From: CAYTTR01 sp964440805
GTDB lineage: Bacteria; Acidobacteriota; Aminicenantia; Aminicenantales; Aminicenantaceae
Reading direction: 5' to 3'
DNA: 49,109 nt
NCBI GenBank assembly: GCA_964440805.1
Contig: CAYTTR010000019.1
Coordinates: 1 to 49,109, forward strand
Both the position numbers and the translations under genes were made by a program. Below the pieces are notes generated by a model. It made no database searches. It was not told where the DNA came from and saw only the letters and a program-made list of their open reading frames with translations. This document shows, piece after piece, positions 15,362 to 23,257 of the stretch. The first letter of the stretch is position 1. Each line of letters starts with the position of its first letter.

Positions 15362-17206
15362 TTACCAGGATATCCCATAATCTTCGCCATGATTGCTCGA
15401 ACCTCCCCAGAAAGTTCCATTTTTCCAGTCGAAATAAACAGCATTTAAAGGTCCTGAGGTATGGCTCTGGAAATTCATCTTATATCCCATTTTCTTTAGC
15501 TTCTCTCTTATCCAGGGAGGGACCAGGTCATTTAAAGTCAATCGGCCGGGACGAGTCTCATGCTCGCCAAAAGAATTCCTCATCTGATAGCTATTGAAAT
15601 TGGCTGCTTCACAAGCTTCCTGGACATTCATTCCAAATTCAACCATATTAAGAAAAAACTGCAGGGTGTTCTGGTCCTGGGTATCGCCTCCTTGAACAGC
15701 CACAGAAATGTAAGGCCTGCCATCCTTAAGCACTATAGTTGGAGTCAAGGTGGCCCGGGGCCTCTTTCCAGGCTCAACCACATTAAAAGGATTCTCCGCC
15801 TCATTCAGGACAAAACTCTGCATCCTCTGGCTTAATCCGATTCCAGTGTTCCCAGCCAGACAGGCTGGAATCCAACCGCCGGAAGGAGTCATGGAAACGA
15901 CCCAGCCTTCTTTGTCCACAGCCTGAACCGAAGTAGTTCCTGCCAAGAAATCAGAAAAAAAATCCCCCTCGCTGCTCTTTTCTTTTTCCTTATAACTCCA
16001 TTTTTTCAGGTAATTAAGAAAGGGATTCTCTTCTCCCTGGAAGGTATAGGGATTACCAGGCTTTACATCAGGATCATTTTCATCCCAGTTAATCTGTTTG
16101 ATTCTTTCCCTGGCGTATTCTTTGGAAAGAAGCCCTTTCAATGGTTCTTTTGGTGGGAAATAGGGGTCCCCATAATAAAAATCCCGGTCAGCAAAGGCCA
16201 GATTCATAACTTGATAAAGAACATGAATGTAACGGGCACTATTATATCCCAAATCTTTCAAGTTAAAGTTTTCCAGCATATTGAGCATTTGAAGTAAGAC
16301 CGGTCCCTGAACCCATGAAGTAAGTTTATAAACCTCCATTTCTTTGTAACGGGACATTACCGGTTCTTCAATATAGACTTTCCAGTTGGCCAGATCTTTA
16401 AGGGTGATTAAGCCGCCTTGTTCCTTAGTCCCTCTGACCAGCTCGCGGGCAATATCTCCTTTATAGAAACGGTCATAGGCAGCATAAATAGCCTCCCGGC
16501 GGCTCTTCCCTTCAGACAGCGCATGCTCCTCTGCCTGAACAAGTTTCAGTAAAGTCTCCTTCAGTTCTGGTTGTTTGAATATTTCTCCGGCAAAGGGTGC
16601 TTCATATTCCTGGCCAAGGTGAGGCAGGAGAACTTTCCGGGAGTAAGGCCATTCTTTTATTCTCTCTTTGTTTCTTTCAATACTGTTAATAAGCTGAGCT
16701 TCCACTGGATAGCCATCAGCCATCTGGATACTGGGCTCAAGGACATCTTTTAGGCTCATTGTTCCAAACTCGGCCAGCATGACCATCAAGCCCCCCGGGG
16801 TCCCCGGTGTTACTGCGGCCAGAGGACCATAGGCAGGCGGGTACTCCATTCCCTTTTCCTTGAAAAATTCAGGGGTGGCACCGGTTGGAGCGACTCCCAA
16901 TGCATTTATACCAATGACTTTCTTTGTTTTTGGATTGTATATCAAGGCCTGGGTTTCGCCCCCCCAGCTCAGCACATCATACATGGTGCAGGTGGCCCCA
17001 AGCATGGCACAGGCGGCATCAACTGCATTTCCGCCTTTTATAAAAACCATAGCTCCAGCTGTTGCTGCCAGAGGCTTACCGGTTATGGCCACCCAGTGGC
17101 GGCCGTGGAGAACCGGTTTTTCAGTTCTGGCTGACATCAAAGGGGCCATAACAGACATGCTCAGAATGAGCAAAACCAAGAAAAATGATTTTAAAGGGAA
17201 GTTCAC
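15362..17206 (-). CDS. ggt: Exported gamma-glutamyltransferase-family protein
   Basis: 614 residues, Ntn-hydrolase fold. The preprotein has a signal peptide (about 5-26) and should autocleave before the nucleophile Thr424 in AGTTSVQAVD, giving two subunits. Other family features: GGNAVDAACAMLGA, AAVTPGTPGG and a GIGLSQRMQSFVLN segment. It removes gamma-glutamyl groups from glutathione or related compounds, or acts as a related acylase. The nucleophile segment is less canonical (TTSVQAVD rather than TTHxSVVD). GGAGG lies before the ATG, and a sigma-70 promoter at 17250-17277 drives it, probably with the S9 peptidase. Confidence 0.85.
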   Translation of the reverse strand: MNFPLKSFFLVLLILSMSVMAPLMSARTEKPVLHGRHWVAITGKPLAATAGAMVFIKGGNAVDAACAMLGATCTMYDVLSWGGETQALIYNPKTKKVIGINALGVAPTGATPEFFKEKGMEYPPAYGPLAAVTPGTPGGLMVMLAEFGTMSLKDVLEPSIQMADGYPVEAQLINSIERNKERIKEWPYSRKVLLPHLGQEYEAPFAGEIFKQPELKETLLKLVQAEEHALSEGKSRREAIYAAYDRFYKGDIARELVRGTKEQGGLITLKDLANWKVYIEEPVMSRYKEMEVYKLTSWVQGPVLLQMLNMLENFNLKDLGYNSARYIHVLYQVMNLAFADRDFYYGDPYFPPKEPLKGLLSKEYARERIKQINWDENDPDVKPGNPYTFQGEENPFLNYLKKWSYKEKEKSSEGDFFSDFLAGTTSVQAVDKEGWVVSMTPSGGWIPACLAGNTGIGLSQRMQSFVLNEAENPFNVVEPGKRPRATLTPTIVLKDGRPYISVAVQGGDTQDQNTLQFFLNMVEFGMNVQEACEAANFNSYQMRNSFGEHETRPGRLTLNDLVPPWIREKLKKMGYKMNFQSHTSGPLNAVYFDWKNGTFWGGSSNHGEDYGISW

Positions 17207-17249
17207 GTTGAATCCTCCTTATGGCAGGAATGTAACAGGTCACCCGTTC

Positions 17250-17277
17250 AGTTTATCCCCTGCAACCCATTTGTCAA
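17250..17277 (-). promoter_or_regulatory. Sigma-70-type promoter of the GGT gene
   Basis: On the minus strand: TTGACA (17272-17277), 16 bases, TAAACT (17250-17255). It stands about 45 bases upstream of the ATG at 17206. Confidence 0.5.
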
Positions 17278-17284
17278 GAAAAAG

Positions 17285-17300
17285 AAGGGGACGTTCCCTT
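17285..17300. repeat. Partial REP unit of the GGGGACGTTCCC family
   Basis: GAAGGGGACGTTCCCTT: the core palindromic part of the unit seen at 65-98, here without the AAAGGGACACCC extension. It sits between the glmS stop and the GGT promoter. Confidence 0.6.
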
Positions 17301-17305
17301 ACAAT

Positions 17306-19135
17306 TCATTCTACAGTAACACTCTTAGCCAGATTGCGCGGCTGGTCTACATCAGCTCCTTTTCTTAAGGCTAACGAGTAGGCAAAAAGCTGAAGAGGAA
17401 TCAAGGTCAAGAATGGAGTAAGAAGCGGCTCCGCCGGAGGAACAGTCAAGACATCATCCACTTTTTCCCGAATCTCCTGATCATTGGAGAAAGCCACCGC
17501 TGCTACATATCCCTGTCTGGCCTTTATTTCTGAAATATTACTGAGCATTTTCTCATATACCCTATCTTTGGGAGCCACCGCCAGAGTAGGCATATTTTCA
17601 TCAATGAGAGCGATCGGCCCATGTTTCATTTCACCTCCGGGATAGCCTTCGGCATGGATGTAGGAGATCTCTTTCAATTTCAAGGCTCCCTCAAGGGCTA
17701 TAGGATAATTTAACCAGCGGCCTAAGTAGAGAAAATTCCTGACAGGCATAAAGCGGGCACTGAAGTCATTTATATCATCCTTCTGAGCCAAAACAGCTTC
17801 CATTTTGTGGGGAGCTTTTCGTAATTCCTGAAGCAAGGAAGAGTGATCCGGAGGGATATCATCTTTCTTGATCTGGGCCAATCCCAGAGCAAGAAGAAAC
17901 ATGGCCGTCATCTGAGCAGTGAAAGTTTTGGTGGCAGCTACTCCCACTTCGGGGCCGGCGTGGGTATAAAAAACTCCCTCGGCTTCCCTGGAAATAGAAC
18001 TTTTTTCCACATTGGAAACAGCTAAACTCAACGACTCTTTTTCCCTCAATAATCTTAAAGCAGCCAGAGTGTCGGCGGTTTCTCCAGACTGGGAAATAAA
18101 TATAAACAAAGCATCCCGGTCAATCACTGGATCATGGTATCTGTATTCAGAGGCATGAACCACTTCCGTAGGAATCCTGGCCAGGCTTTCCAGGTAATAC
18201 TTGCCAATGAGTCCGGCATGAAAAGAAGTTCCGCAAGCAATAATCATCACCTTTCTGGTTTTCCTTAATACTTCTCTTGACAGGCCTGTCTCATCAATCC
18301 TCACAGCTCCAGACTCGAAAGATATGCGGCCTTCCATGGTTTCCCTCAAAACTTGAGGCTGCTCAAAAATCTCTTTTAGCATGAAGTGTTTGAAACCCTG
18401 TTTCTCGATCATAAGAGGCGACCAGGTCAATTTTTCAACTGGCTTATTCAGAGGAATACCACTGAAATTAAAAAAGCTTACTCCTTTGGCCGTAATCACA
18501 GCAACTTCATTGTCCTCCAGAAAGACAACGTTTGATGTATGGTCAAGCAAGGGATTCAAGTCCGAAGAGACAAAGTATTCACCTTCCCCTATACCAATTA
18601 CTCCTGGTGGCCCTTTCTTGGCCACAACTATTTTATTCGGGTCATTTAGACTCAATACAGCAAAGGCAAAAGCTCCTTCAAGACTGCTTACTGTCCGCAG
18701 CACAGCCTCTTCCAGAGTTTCTCCCATGTTCTCTTCGATGAGGTGAGCAATTACTTCCGAGTCTGTTTCGGAAGAAAAAGAGTGTCCTTTTCCTTCGAGA
18801 CGGGACTTGAGAGTAAGGTAGTTTTCAATAATTCCGTTGTGGACAACGGTAATGACTCCCCGGCAATCTTGATGAGGATGAGCGTTTTCTTCTGAAGGAC
18901 AACCGTGGGTAGCCCATCTGGTATGACCCAAACCATAATCTCCTTGAAGGGTTCCTGTTTTTAAGCGCTCTTCTAAACGGTTGATTTTCCCTTTTACCCG
19001 GCACCTCTGGATTCGATTTCCGGTAACCAAGGCAATTCCAGCTGAATCATAGCCCCTGTACTCAAGCTTTTTCAATCCCTCCAAAAGCAGAGGAACTGCG
19101 TTTCTCTTCCCTAAATAGCCAAAAATTCCGCACAT
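17306..19135 (-). CDS. glmS: Glutamine--fructose-6-phosphate aminotransferase (isomerizing)
   Basis: 609 residues. It makes glucosamine 6-phosphate from fructose 6-phosphate and glutamine, the first step of UDP-GlcNAc synthesis in the cytoplasm. Starting at ATG 19135 puts the catalytic Cys directly after Met (MCGIFGYLG), which the N-terminal nucleophile requires; an upstream GTG at 19141 would not. The glutaminase domain (1 to about 240; GHTRWATHG) is followed by two SIS domains (ACGTSFHAG, SQSGETADT) and a C-terminal DVDQPRNLAKSVTVE. No glmS ribozyme is visible in the 5' region. GlmU follows upstream on this strand after 153 bases. Confidence 0.96.
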   Translation of the reverse strand: MCGIFGYLGKRNAVPLLLEGLKKLEYRGYDSAGIALVTGNRIQRCRVKGKINRLEERLKTGTLQGDYGLGHTRWATHGCPSEENAHPHQDCRGVITVVHNGIIENYLTLKSRLEGKGHSFSSETDSEVIAHLIEENMGETLEEAVLRTVSSLEGAFAFAVLSLNDPNKIVVAKKGPPGVIGIGEGEYFVSSDLNPLLDHTSNVVFLEDNEVAVITAKGVSFFNFSGIPLNKPVEKLTWSPLMIEKQGFKHFMLKEIFEQPQVLRETMEGRISFESGAVRIDETGLSREVLRKTRKVMIIACGTSFHAGLIGKYYLESLARIPTEVVHASEYRYHDPVIDRDALFIFISQSGETADTLAALRLLREKESLSLAVSNVEKSSISREAEGVFYTHAGPEVGVAATKTFTAQMTAMFLLALGLAQIKKDDIPPDHSSLLQELRKAPHKMEAVLAQKDDINDFSARFMPVRNFLYLGRWLNYPIALEGALKLKEISYIHAEGYPGGEMKHGPIALIDENMPTLAVAPKDRVYEKMLSNISEIKARQGYVAAVAFSNDQEIREKVDDVLTVPPAEPLLTPFLTLIPLQLFAYSLALRKGADVDQPRNLAKSVTVE

Positions 19136-19288
19136 AGTCACCCAACCCGGAGGGGAAAGAACATTCCTTCCTGCCTCCTATTATCGGACGGAAGTTAAAA
19201 TTCCGCCTCTGAAAACAAGAGGATTTACCCTCTTGAAATCCAAAATGGTCACTTCTCTACGACAAACCATGGAGAAAATTCCCCAGAT

Positions 19289-20671
19289 TCAAGCTTTCTT
19301 TTTTTTCCGGCGGGCCCAACCACTTTTCTCCACCTGGCGGCTTCTGGCAACGGCTAGAGAATCCGGGGAGACGTTCTTGGTGATGGTGGACCCGGCTCCG
19401 ATATAAGCTCCCTTACCTACTTTCAGGGGAGCCACCAGTTGAGTACCGGAACCGATGAAAGCTCCATCTTCGATGACGGTTTTGTATTTTTTGACTCCGT
19501 CATAATTGCAGGTGATGGTTCCGGCCCCCACATTTACCTCTTCTCCGATTTCACTATCTCCAAGGTAGGAAAGGTGAAGTGCCTTGGAACGGCGACCCAA
19601 TCGAGTATTCTTAAGCTCCACATAATTCCCTACTCTGGCACCTGCCTGAAGGAGAGTCCCTGGACGGAGATGACTGAAGGGCCCCACCTGAACCTCGTTC
19701 TCCAGCCTGCTTTCTTCAATAACCGAAGATGTCATAATTTTTACCTCATCTCCTATCTGTGAGCCCCGGACATGGACAAAAGGCCCGATAGAACATTCTT
19801 TGCCAATCGATGTCTTTCCTTCAAGGACGGCCGAAGGATGAATGACTGTGTCCCGGCCCACTTCAACTTCCTGTTCAATCCAGGAAGATGAAGGATCAAC
19901 AATAGTCACTCCTTCCAGGCATAATTTTCGGATTTTTCTCAGGCGGAGACTTTTCACGGCTTGGGCCATTTCAAAACGGTCGTTCACTCCGACAAAATTC
20001 TCACTAAAACCACTCTTGTAAGGTCTTGTTTTTTTACCCATAGAGGACAAAATTTCTACTAGGTCGGTAATATAGTATTCCCCCTTGCTGTTTTTATTGC
20101 TAACTTTGGGCAGAGCTTCCAACAGAGCTTCCACTTGGAAAACATATATCCCCGCATTTGCTTCTTTGATTTTTTTCTGGCTCGAAGTAGCCTCGTTTTC
20201 CTCGACAACCCTGTATTTACCCTTCCCCTCATCAATGATGCGGCCGAAGCCGTAAGGATTATCCATATGGGCAGCAAGAAAAGTAAGGGCATTATTCTCT
20301 TTCTGGTGAAATTCCACTATAGGAGCAATATCCTCTTTCCGGATAAGCGGAAGATCACCATTTATTACTAAGAGGTCACAATCTTTCTTTTTCTCAAGAA
20401 TCTTTTCAGCCGCCATTACAGCATGAGCTGTTCCCAGTTGTTCTTGCTGGATTATGAATTCTATCCCGGGCGAAGGAAGGATCTTCATGACAATCTCTTT
20501 CTGGTATCCAACCACCACATGGATAGATTCAGGGCAAAGGTCTTGAACAGCATCTATGACATACTTCACCATGGGTTGCCCGAGCAGGGGATGAAGTATT
20601 TTAATTTTAGATGACTTAAAGCGGGTTCCTTGACCCGCTGCCAAAACATAGCCGAGAAGCTTTTTTTTCAT
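19289..20671 (-). CDS. glmU: Bifunctional UDP-GlcNAc pyrophosphorylase / GlcN-1-P acetyltransferase
   Basis: 460 residues, complete. The N-terminal nucleotidyltransferase has LAAGQGTRFKSSKIKILHPL and INGDLPL; the C-terminal left-handed beta-helix has hexapeptide repeats, the acetyltransferase segment GAGTITCNYDGVKKYKT and IGSGTQLVAPL. It converts GlcN-1-P to UDP-GlcNAc for peptidoglycan and lipid A. Its ATG overlaps the TGA of the upstream TPR gene (ATGA), showing translational coupling. With glmS and lpxC nearby this forms an amino-sugar/envelope block, although a GlmM with domain I is not in the window. Confidence 0.96.
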   Translation of the reverse strand: MKKKLLGYVLAAGQGTRFKSSKIKILHPLLGQPMVKYVIDAVQDLCPESIHVVVGYQKEIVMKILPSPGIEFIIQQEQLGTAHAVMAAEKILEKKKDCDLLVINGDLPLIRKEDIAPIVEFHQKENNALTFLAAHMDNPYGFGRIIDEGKGKYRVVEENEATSSQKKIKEANAGIYVFQVEALLEALPKVSNKNSKGEYYITDLVEILSSMGKKTRPYKSGFSENFVGVNDRFEMAQAVKSLRLRKIRKLCLEGVTIVDPSSSWIEQEVEVGRDTVIHPSAVLEGKTSIGKECSIGPFVHVRGSQIGDEVKIMTSSVIEESRLENEVQVGPFSHLRPGTLLQAGARVGNYVELKNTRLGRRSKALHLSYLGDSEIGEEVNVGAGTITCNYDGVKKYKTVIEDGAFIGSGTQLVAPLKVGKGAYIGAGSTITKNVSPDSLAVARSRQVEKSGWARRKKKKA

Positions 20672-21180
20672 GCTAAGCGAATTATTAACTTAAATTTTTT
20701 ATCTTCCCAGAGAGGTTCAAAATCCTTTTCATTCTGGGCCAGAATTCCATAAAATTTATCCAGCTGAACAGCTTTTTTTAATGAATTCAAACATTCATCC
20801 GTTTTATTCATCAGGCAGAAGGTATCGGCCATTAAATAGTAAACTCTACCATCATCGGGCTTTAACTCTTTGGCTTTCTCCAGATTCTTGATGGCTTCTT
20901 CATAATTTCCCCTGTTTGCCTGAATAACACTGTAGTGATAATAATCATCAAAAGTTTCAAGCTTAATTTCTTCTTTTCTCAACCTTCCCTGGCATATATC
21001 CCGGTAAATCTGGGCCCTGTCTACCAATTCCCGTTCTTCATCATAATTTTTGATGAATGAATCAAACATCTGGGCAGCCTTGGAGAAATCACCATCACGA
21101 AAAACTTTCATGACAGCTTGATAGGCTTTTAAAGACTCTTGGTACTTGTCCTTCTTGGAAAGATTTTTGTTTTCAGCCAA
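20668..21180 (-). CDS. TPR-repeat protein co-translated with GlmU
   Basis: 170 residues, no signal peptide. At least two clear TPR units: about 85-118 (YYHYSVIQANRGNYEEAIKN) and about 119-145 (VYYLMADTFCLMNKTDECL), with a weaker one near 20-50. It ends with WEDKKFKLIIRLA, typical of proteins closing on a DPDF-like helix. The start is a TTG with GGGAG seven bases upstream. The stop overlaps the glmU ATG, so the two proteins are made in step; a scaffold or regulatory role is inference. Confidence 0.8.
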   Translation of the reverse strand: MAENKNLSKKDKYQESLKAYQAVMKVFRDGDFSKAAQMFDSFIKNYDEERELVDRAQIYRDICQGRLRKEEIKLETFDDYYHYSVIQANRGNYEEAIKNLEKAKELKPDDGRVYYLMADTFCLMNKTDECLNSLKKAVQLDKFYGILAQNEKDFEPLWEDKKFKLIIRLA

Positions 21181-21219
21181 TTTGCACTCCCTTTCACTCA
21201 GGCATTGAAAATTTATCCC

Positions 21220-21248
21220 ATTCTACCGAAGATTGAAGGTTTTGACAA
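21220..21248 (-). promoter_or_regulatory. Sigma-70-type promoter for the TPR-glmU transcript
   Basis: On the minus strand TTGTCA (21243-21248), 17 bases, TAGAAT (21220-21225), ending 39 bases before the TTG start at 21180. Confidence 0.55.
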
Positions 21249-21294
21249 GAGACGTAAGTATTTCTTTTTCCATGATAGAGATTGTTTCCTTAAA

Positions 21295-21463
21295 GAGAGA
21301 AAGGGTATGGGATGAGGAATCCCCTGTGAGGGCTGAGCGGGCCTGGTTCCTCTCCGAAGGAGTGGAGAGTGAAGCCCGAACGAGAGCGAGATTCCTCGCT
21401 GAGGAATCGAGCGGGTGACGAATCCCATACCCTTCCTCTCATCACGGCTTTGGCAATGCTTCC
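21295..21463. repeat. Palindromic repeat P, complete copy
   Basis: Outer arms AAGGGTATGGGAT (21301-21313) and ATCCCATACCCTT (21422-21434) pair perfectly. Between them are further self-complementary pieces around GAGGAATC and GATTCCTC. The right arm recurs at the left edge of the window. It fills the gap 21181-21482 together with the TPR-glmU promoter. No convincing gene is seen in it. Confidence 0.7.
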
Positions 21464-21482
21464 ACAAGAGACTAATCCCTCA

Positions 21483-22319
21483 TTACTCCCAAGTCCAGTA
21501 ACTGGAGTGATTGAGAATGAAATCAACAGTCATAAGATGAAAACGGTGGCCAGCTCGAATTGCCTGAAAATGACCCTTCAAAGGGCGGGAAAGAAGGGAC
21601 AGGTCTCCGATAAAATCAAGGACTTTGTGGCGGACGAATTCGTCAGGAAATCTCAAAGGAGGATTAATTATTCCTTCCTCATCAAGGGCAACAGTGTTAT
21701 CCAGACTCGAGCCAATAGCCAAACCTTTCTGCTGTAGGGAGGATAAATCTTTTAGAAATCCAAAGGTCCGGGCCGGAGCGATTTCTCTGGAAAAAGAAGA
21801 TTCATTAACTTCCAGAGAAAACTCCTGCCTTCTGATAGAAGGATGAGAAAAATCAATAAGGCAGGAAATCCTGAAACAGGAATCAGGCTCTACCTTTACT
21901 CCCACATCTCCCTCTTGTAAAAAGAAAGGCCTGGTTATCTTTAGTGTCCTGGTTTTCTTTTTTAAGGGAACCCTGCCTGCTTTTTTTATGAAATCCACAA
22001 AGGGGAGAGCGCTTCCGTCCAGGATAGGGACCTCGCTTCCATTGAGATGTACTTCACAACTTATAATTCTCAGACAAAAAAGGGAAGCCAATAAGTGTTC
22101 CACTGTCTTTATCCGGTGACCATCTTTTTCCAAAAAAGTGCTTCCAGCAGTTTCAACTGAAAAAAATTCCAAATAAAATTCCAATTCTTCAAGGTCTTTC
22201 CGTCTAAAAACTATTTTCCCCTCTTCGGAAGGAACAAGTTTGACTTCAATCGGTTCACCGGTGTGCACCCCTGTTCCTTTAAATGATATTTCCCTTTTCA
22301 GGGTATAAATTGTTTCCAT
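21483..22319 (-). CDS. lpxC: UDP-3-O-acyl-N-acetylglucosamine deacetylase
   Basis: 278 residues, slightly short for the family (about 300). It is the committed step of lipid A synthesis. Zinc ligands are readable as His75 in TVEHLLASL, and His231 and Asp235 in HKVLDFIGDL; Glu74 is the general base and His258 (AGHRFH) the likely second catalytic His. Other landmarks: FKGTGVHTG at the start and GSEVPILDGSALPF (94-107). No clear ribosome site precedes the ATG. Presence of LpxC shows an LPS or lipid A outer membrane. It is divergent from larB. Confidence 0.95.
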   Translation of the reverse strand: METIYTLKREISFKGTGVHTGEPIEVKLVPSEEGKIVFRRKDLEELEFYLEFFSVETAGSTFLEKDGHRIKTVEHLLASLFCLRIISCEVHLNGSEVPILDGSALPFVDFIKKAGRVPLKKKTRTLKITRPFFLQEGDVGVKVEPDSCFRISCLIDFSHPSIRRQEFSLEVNESSFSREIAPARTFGFLKDLSSLQQKGLAIGSSLDNTVALDEEGIINPPLRFPDEFVRHKVLDFIGDLSLLSRPLKGHFQAIRAGHRFHLMTVDFILNHSSYWTWE

Positions 22320-22356
22320 TGGATTATCCAGATTAATATACCTAATTTATTTATTC

Positions 22357-22375
22357 AAGGGGGACGTTCCCCCTT
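22357..22375. repeat. REP core hairpin between lpxC and larB
   Basis: AAGGGGGA / TCCCCCTT around CGT: an eight-base perfect stem of the REP family lying between two divergent genes. Confidence 0.6.
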
Positions 22376-22417
22376 ATCATCTTTACTTTCCTGGCTTAAA
22401 TCTGTTAAACTTCCTCT

Positions 22418-23164
22418 GTGAAAAGATTTCTTGAAGAAATTTTAAAAAAAGTTTCTCTTGGTACTCTTTCCCCTGAAGAAGCCCTGGAACATCTGAAGGA
22501 CTATCCATATCAGGACTTGTCTTTTGCCAAAATCGACCACCAGCGTGAGCTCAGGCGGGGATTTCCGGAAATAATCTACGGACCCGGAAAAACAACAGAT
22601 CAGATAACTGCTATCTCCCGCGAAATCCTTGAGAAAAAAGTTAATCTCCTTATAACAAAAATAGAGCCGGAAATTTTCCAAAAGGTCAATCAAGCCGTCC
22701 CGGAATTAGAATATAACTCTCTGGCCAAAGCAGCCTATGTCAAGCTACTGACTCCTCCCTCGGGAAAAGGCCGTATAGTTATCATTACTGCAGGAACCTC
22801 AGATATTCCTGTAGCTGAAGAAGCCTTTCTCACCTGTGACATACTGGGAAATGAGGTGGACAAGATTTATGATGCTGGTGTAGCCGGCATTCACCGCCTT
22901 TTTGGTGAATATGAAAAAATCAAGAAATCCAGGGTTATCATCACCGCAGCCGGAATGGAAGGTGCCCTTCCCAGTGTGGTAGCTGGTATCACCAGGAGTC
23001 CGATCATCGCTGTCCCAACCAGTATTGGCTACGGAGCCAGCCTGAAAGGAATCGCTGCTCTCCTGGCTATGTTGAACTCATGTTCAGGAGGAGTATCTGT
23101 AGTTAATATTGATAACGGGTTTGGGGCTGGCTACATGGCAAGCTTAATCAATCATCTGGATTGA
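22418..23164 (+). CDS. larB: LarB, nickel-pincer cofactor biosynthesis carboxylase/hydrolase
   Basis: 248 residues, GTG start. The C-terminal half is a PurE-like fold with ITAGTSDIPVAEEA, the LarB signature DAGVAGIHRL and a VVAGITRSPIIAVPTSIGYG segment; the N-terminal part (about 1-110) has the helical lead KVSLGTLSPEEALEHLKDYP. LarB makes the dicarboxylated pyridinium mononucleotide precursor of the nickel-pincer nucleotide used by LarA-type racemases. larA, larC and larE are not in the window, so its pathway partners must be elsewhere. It lies just upstream of dnaG on the same strand. Confidence 0.9.
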   Translation: MKRFLEEILKKVSLGTLSPEEALEHLKDYPYQDLSFAKIDHQRELRRGFPEIIYGPGKTTDQITAISREILEKKVNLLITKIEPEIFQKVNQAVPELEYNSLAKAAYVKLLTPPSGKGRIVIITAGTSDIPVAEEAFLTCDILGNEVDKIYDAGVAGIHRLFGEYEKIKKSRVIITAAGMEGALPSVVAGITRSPIIAVPTSIGYGASLKGIAALLAMLNSCSGGVSVVNIDNGFGAGYMASLINHLD

Positions 23165-23226
23165 AAAAAATATATAACTTTTTTTATTTAACCTGGTAAT
23201 AAAAACATTTTAAATAAGTTATTAAC

Positions 23227-23255
23227 TTGACAAGAAGACTATCCACCCCTATATT
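23227..23255 (+). promoter_or_regulatory. Near-consensus sigma-70 promoter at the start of dnaG
   Basis: TTGACA (23227-23232), exactly 17 bases, TATATT (23250-23255). Transcription would begin about 23261-23263, that is, after the first possible dnaG ATG at 23258, which bears on the choice of start codon. Confidence 0.65.
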
Positions 23256-23257
23256 TT

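Noticed and set aside
19136..19288. glmS ribozyme or riboswitch upstream of glmS
   Set aside because: The 153-base gap shows no recognisable ribozyme core; the class is mainly from Firmicutes.
22418..23164. The PurE-like protein as a purine-synthesis mutase
   Set aside because: The N-terminal extension and DAGVAGIHRL signature are those of LarB.
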